Of a DNA stretch of 5,959 nt, positions 5,370-5,959 are shown piece after piece. The stretch is taken from positions 1 through 5,959 of the forward strand of contig JAQTRB010000114.1 in NCBI GenBank assembly GCA_028712015.1, in the 5' to 3' direction. The stretch's first letter is position 1. The number at the start of each line of letters is the position of its first letter. A model generated the notes under the pieces. It did not search any database. It was not told where the DNA came from and saw only the letters and a list, made by a program, of their open reading frames with translations. Made by a program: the position numbers and the translations under genes. This stretch comes from Syntrophales bacterium (GTDB taxonomy: Bacteria > Desulfobacterota > Syntrophia > Syntrophales > UBA5619).

Positions 5370-5959
5370 CTAACCGGAATCTTTCTTGGCGTTTGCCTCG
5401 CGGATCTTCCGCCAGTGATCCAGCCGCTCGCCGATGATCTTTTCGTATCCGCGCTCCGTCGGCCGGTAGAAGCGACTCCCCTTCCCCCGAAGCTCATCCG
5501 GAAGGTATTCCTGCGGAACATAGGCGTCGGCAAAATCGTGGGCGTAGCGGTAGCCCCTGCCGTAGTCCAACTCCTTCATCAGCTTCGTCGGGGCGTTCCG
5601 GATATGGAGCGGAACGGGCAGGGTTCCCGTCTTCTCGATGGTCGCGTTGACCTGGCCGTATCCCACGTAGAGCGCATTGCTCTTCGGGGCGGTGGCCAGA
5701 TAGACGGTCGCCTGGGCAAGGGCCAGTTCCCCTTCGGGAGATCCCAGAAAATGGTAGGCCTGCATGGCGTCGATCGCCACGGTCAGCGCGCGCGGGTCCG
5801 CGTTTCCAACATCCTCGGAGGCGAAGCGAACCAGACGCCGGGCAAGGTAGAGCGGGTCTTCCCCCGCCTTCAGCATCCGGCCGAGCCAGTAGAGGGCCGC
5901 ATCGGGATCGCTCCCCCGAAGACTCTTGTGGAGCGCCGAAATCAGGTTGTAATGTTCTT
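5370..5959 (-). CDS. rarA: Replication-associated recombination protein A (RarA/MgsA), C-terminal part
   Basis: RarA is a clamp-loader-like AAA+ ATPase, related to eukaryotic Mgs1/WRNIP1, that acts in the cytoplasm at stalled or damaged replication forks. The 195 complete codons here are the C-terminal part of about 440 residues. The ATPase core with Walker A and B lies beyond the right edge, and the frame is open through that edge. Recognisable family segments, in order, are EHYNLISALHKSLRGSDPDA, EDPLYLARRLVRFASEDVG, ATVYLATAPKSNA, LHIRNAPTKLMKELDYG, YVPQEYLPDELRGKGSRFY and a final basic helix with DHWRKIREANAKK. These form the helical lid and tetramerisation region. An internal ATG at 5876 is not the start, because conserved family sequence continues upstream of it. 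The gene converges on the small RNA unit, with 48 bp between the T-tract and the rarA stop codon (TAG). Nothing suggests a functional link between rarA and the RNA. Confidence 0.95.
   Translation of the reverse strand, partial: EHYNLISALHKSLRGSDPDAALYWLGRMLKAGEDPLYLARRLVRFASEDVGNADPRALTVAIDAMQAYHFLGSPEGELALAQATVYLATAPKSNALYVGYGQVNATIEKTGTLPVPLHIRNAPTKLMKELDYGRGYRYAHDFADAYVPQEYLPDELRGKGSRFYRPTERGYEKIIGERLDHWRKIREANAKKDSG

Overview
The window is GC-rich and chromosomal in character. It looks like a Gram-negative bacterium of the deltaproteobacterial (Desulfobacterota) kind. That guess rests on three things: a fused TRAP permease, a sigma54-dependent NtrC-type two-component system, and a classical -24/-12 promoter. 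No gene here fixes the species, so the taxonomy is inference.

Layout from left to right. (1) At 1-1520 (+) is the C-terminal three quarters of a fused TRAP transporter permease, cut by the left edge. (2) At 1572-4758 (-) is a two-gene operon: a membrane histidine kinase, transcribed first, and 4 bp later a sigma54-activating response regulator. It converges on the permease gene, with only 51 bp between the stop codons. (3) At 4759-5369 there are about 610 bp with no convincing protein gene. Its kinase-proximal part holds a good sigma70-type promoter reading into the kinase gene. Its rarA-proximal part holds a complete non-coding transcription unit on the + strand: a near-consensus sigma54 promoter (GG/GC at 5176/5188), a perfect IHF consensus, upstream dyads suited to an enhancer-binding protein, about 121 nt that fold into three stem-loops, and a strong rho-independent terminator at 5286-5321. 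(4) At 5370-5959 (-) is the C-terminal half of rarA, cut by the right edge.

The main result is the putative sigma54-dependent small RNA at about 5201-5321. It is encoded divergently from a sensor kinase/sigma54-activator operon. This is the same kind of arrangement as in CbrAB-CrcZ and GlrKR-GlmY, where a sigma54 activator drives a regulatory RNA. The parsimonious model is that the kinase senses a periplasmic signal, phosphorylates the regulator, and the regulator binds dyads upstream of the small RNA promoter and activates it with IHF assistance. The promoter, terminator and stem-loops are read directly from the sequence. The regulatory link and the RNA's targets are inference.
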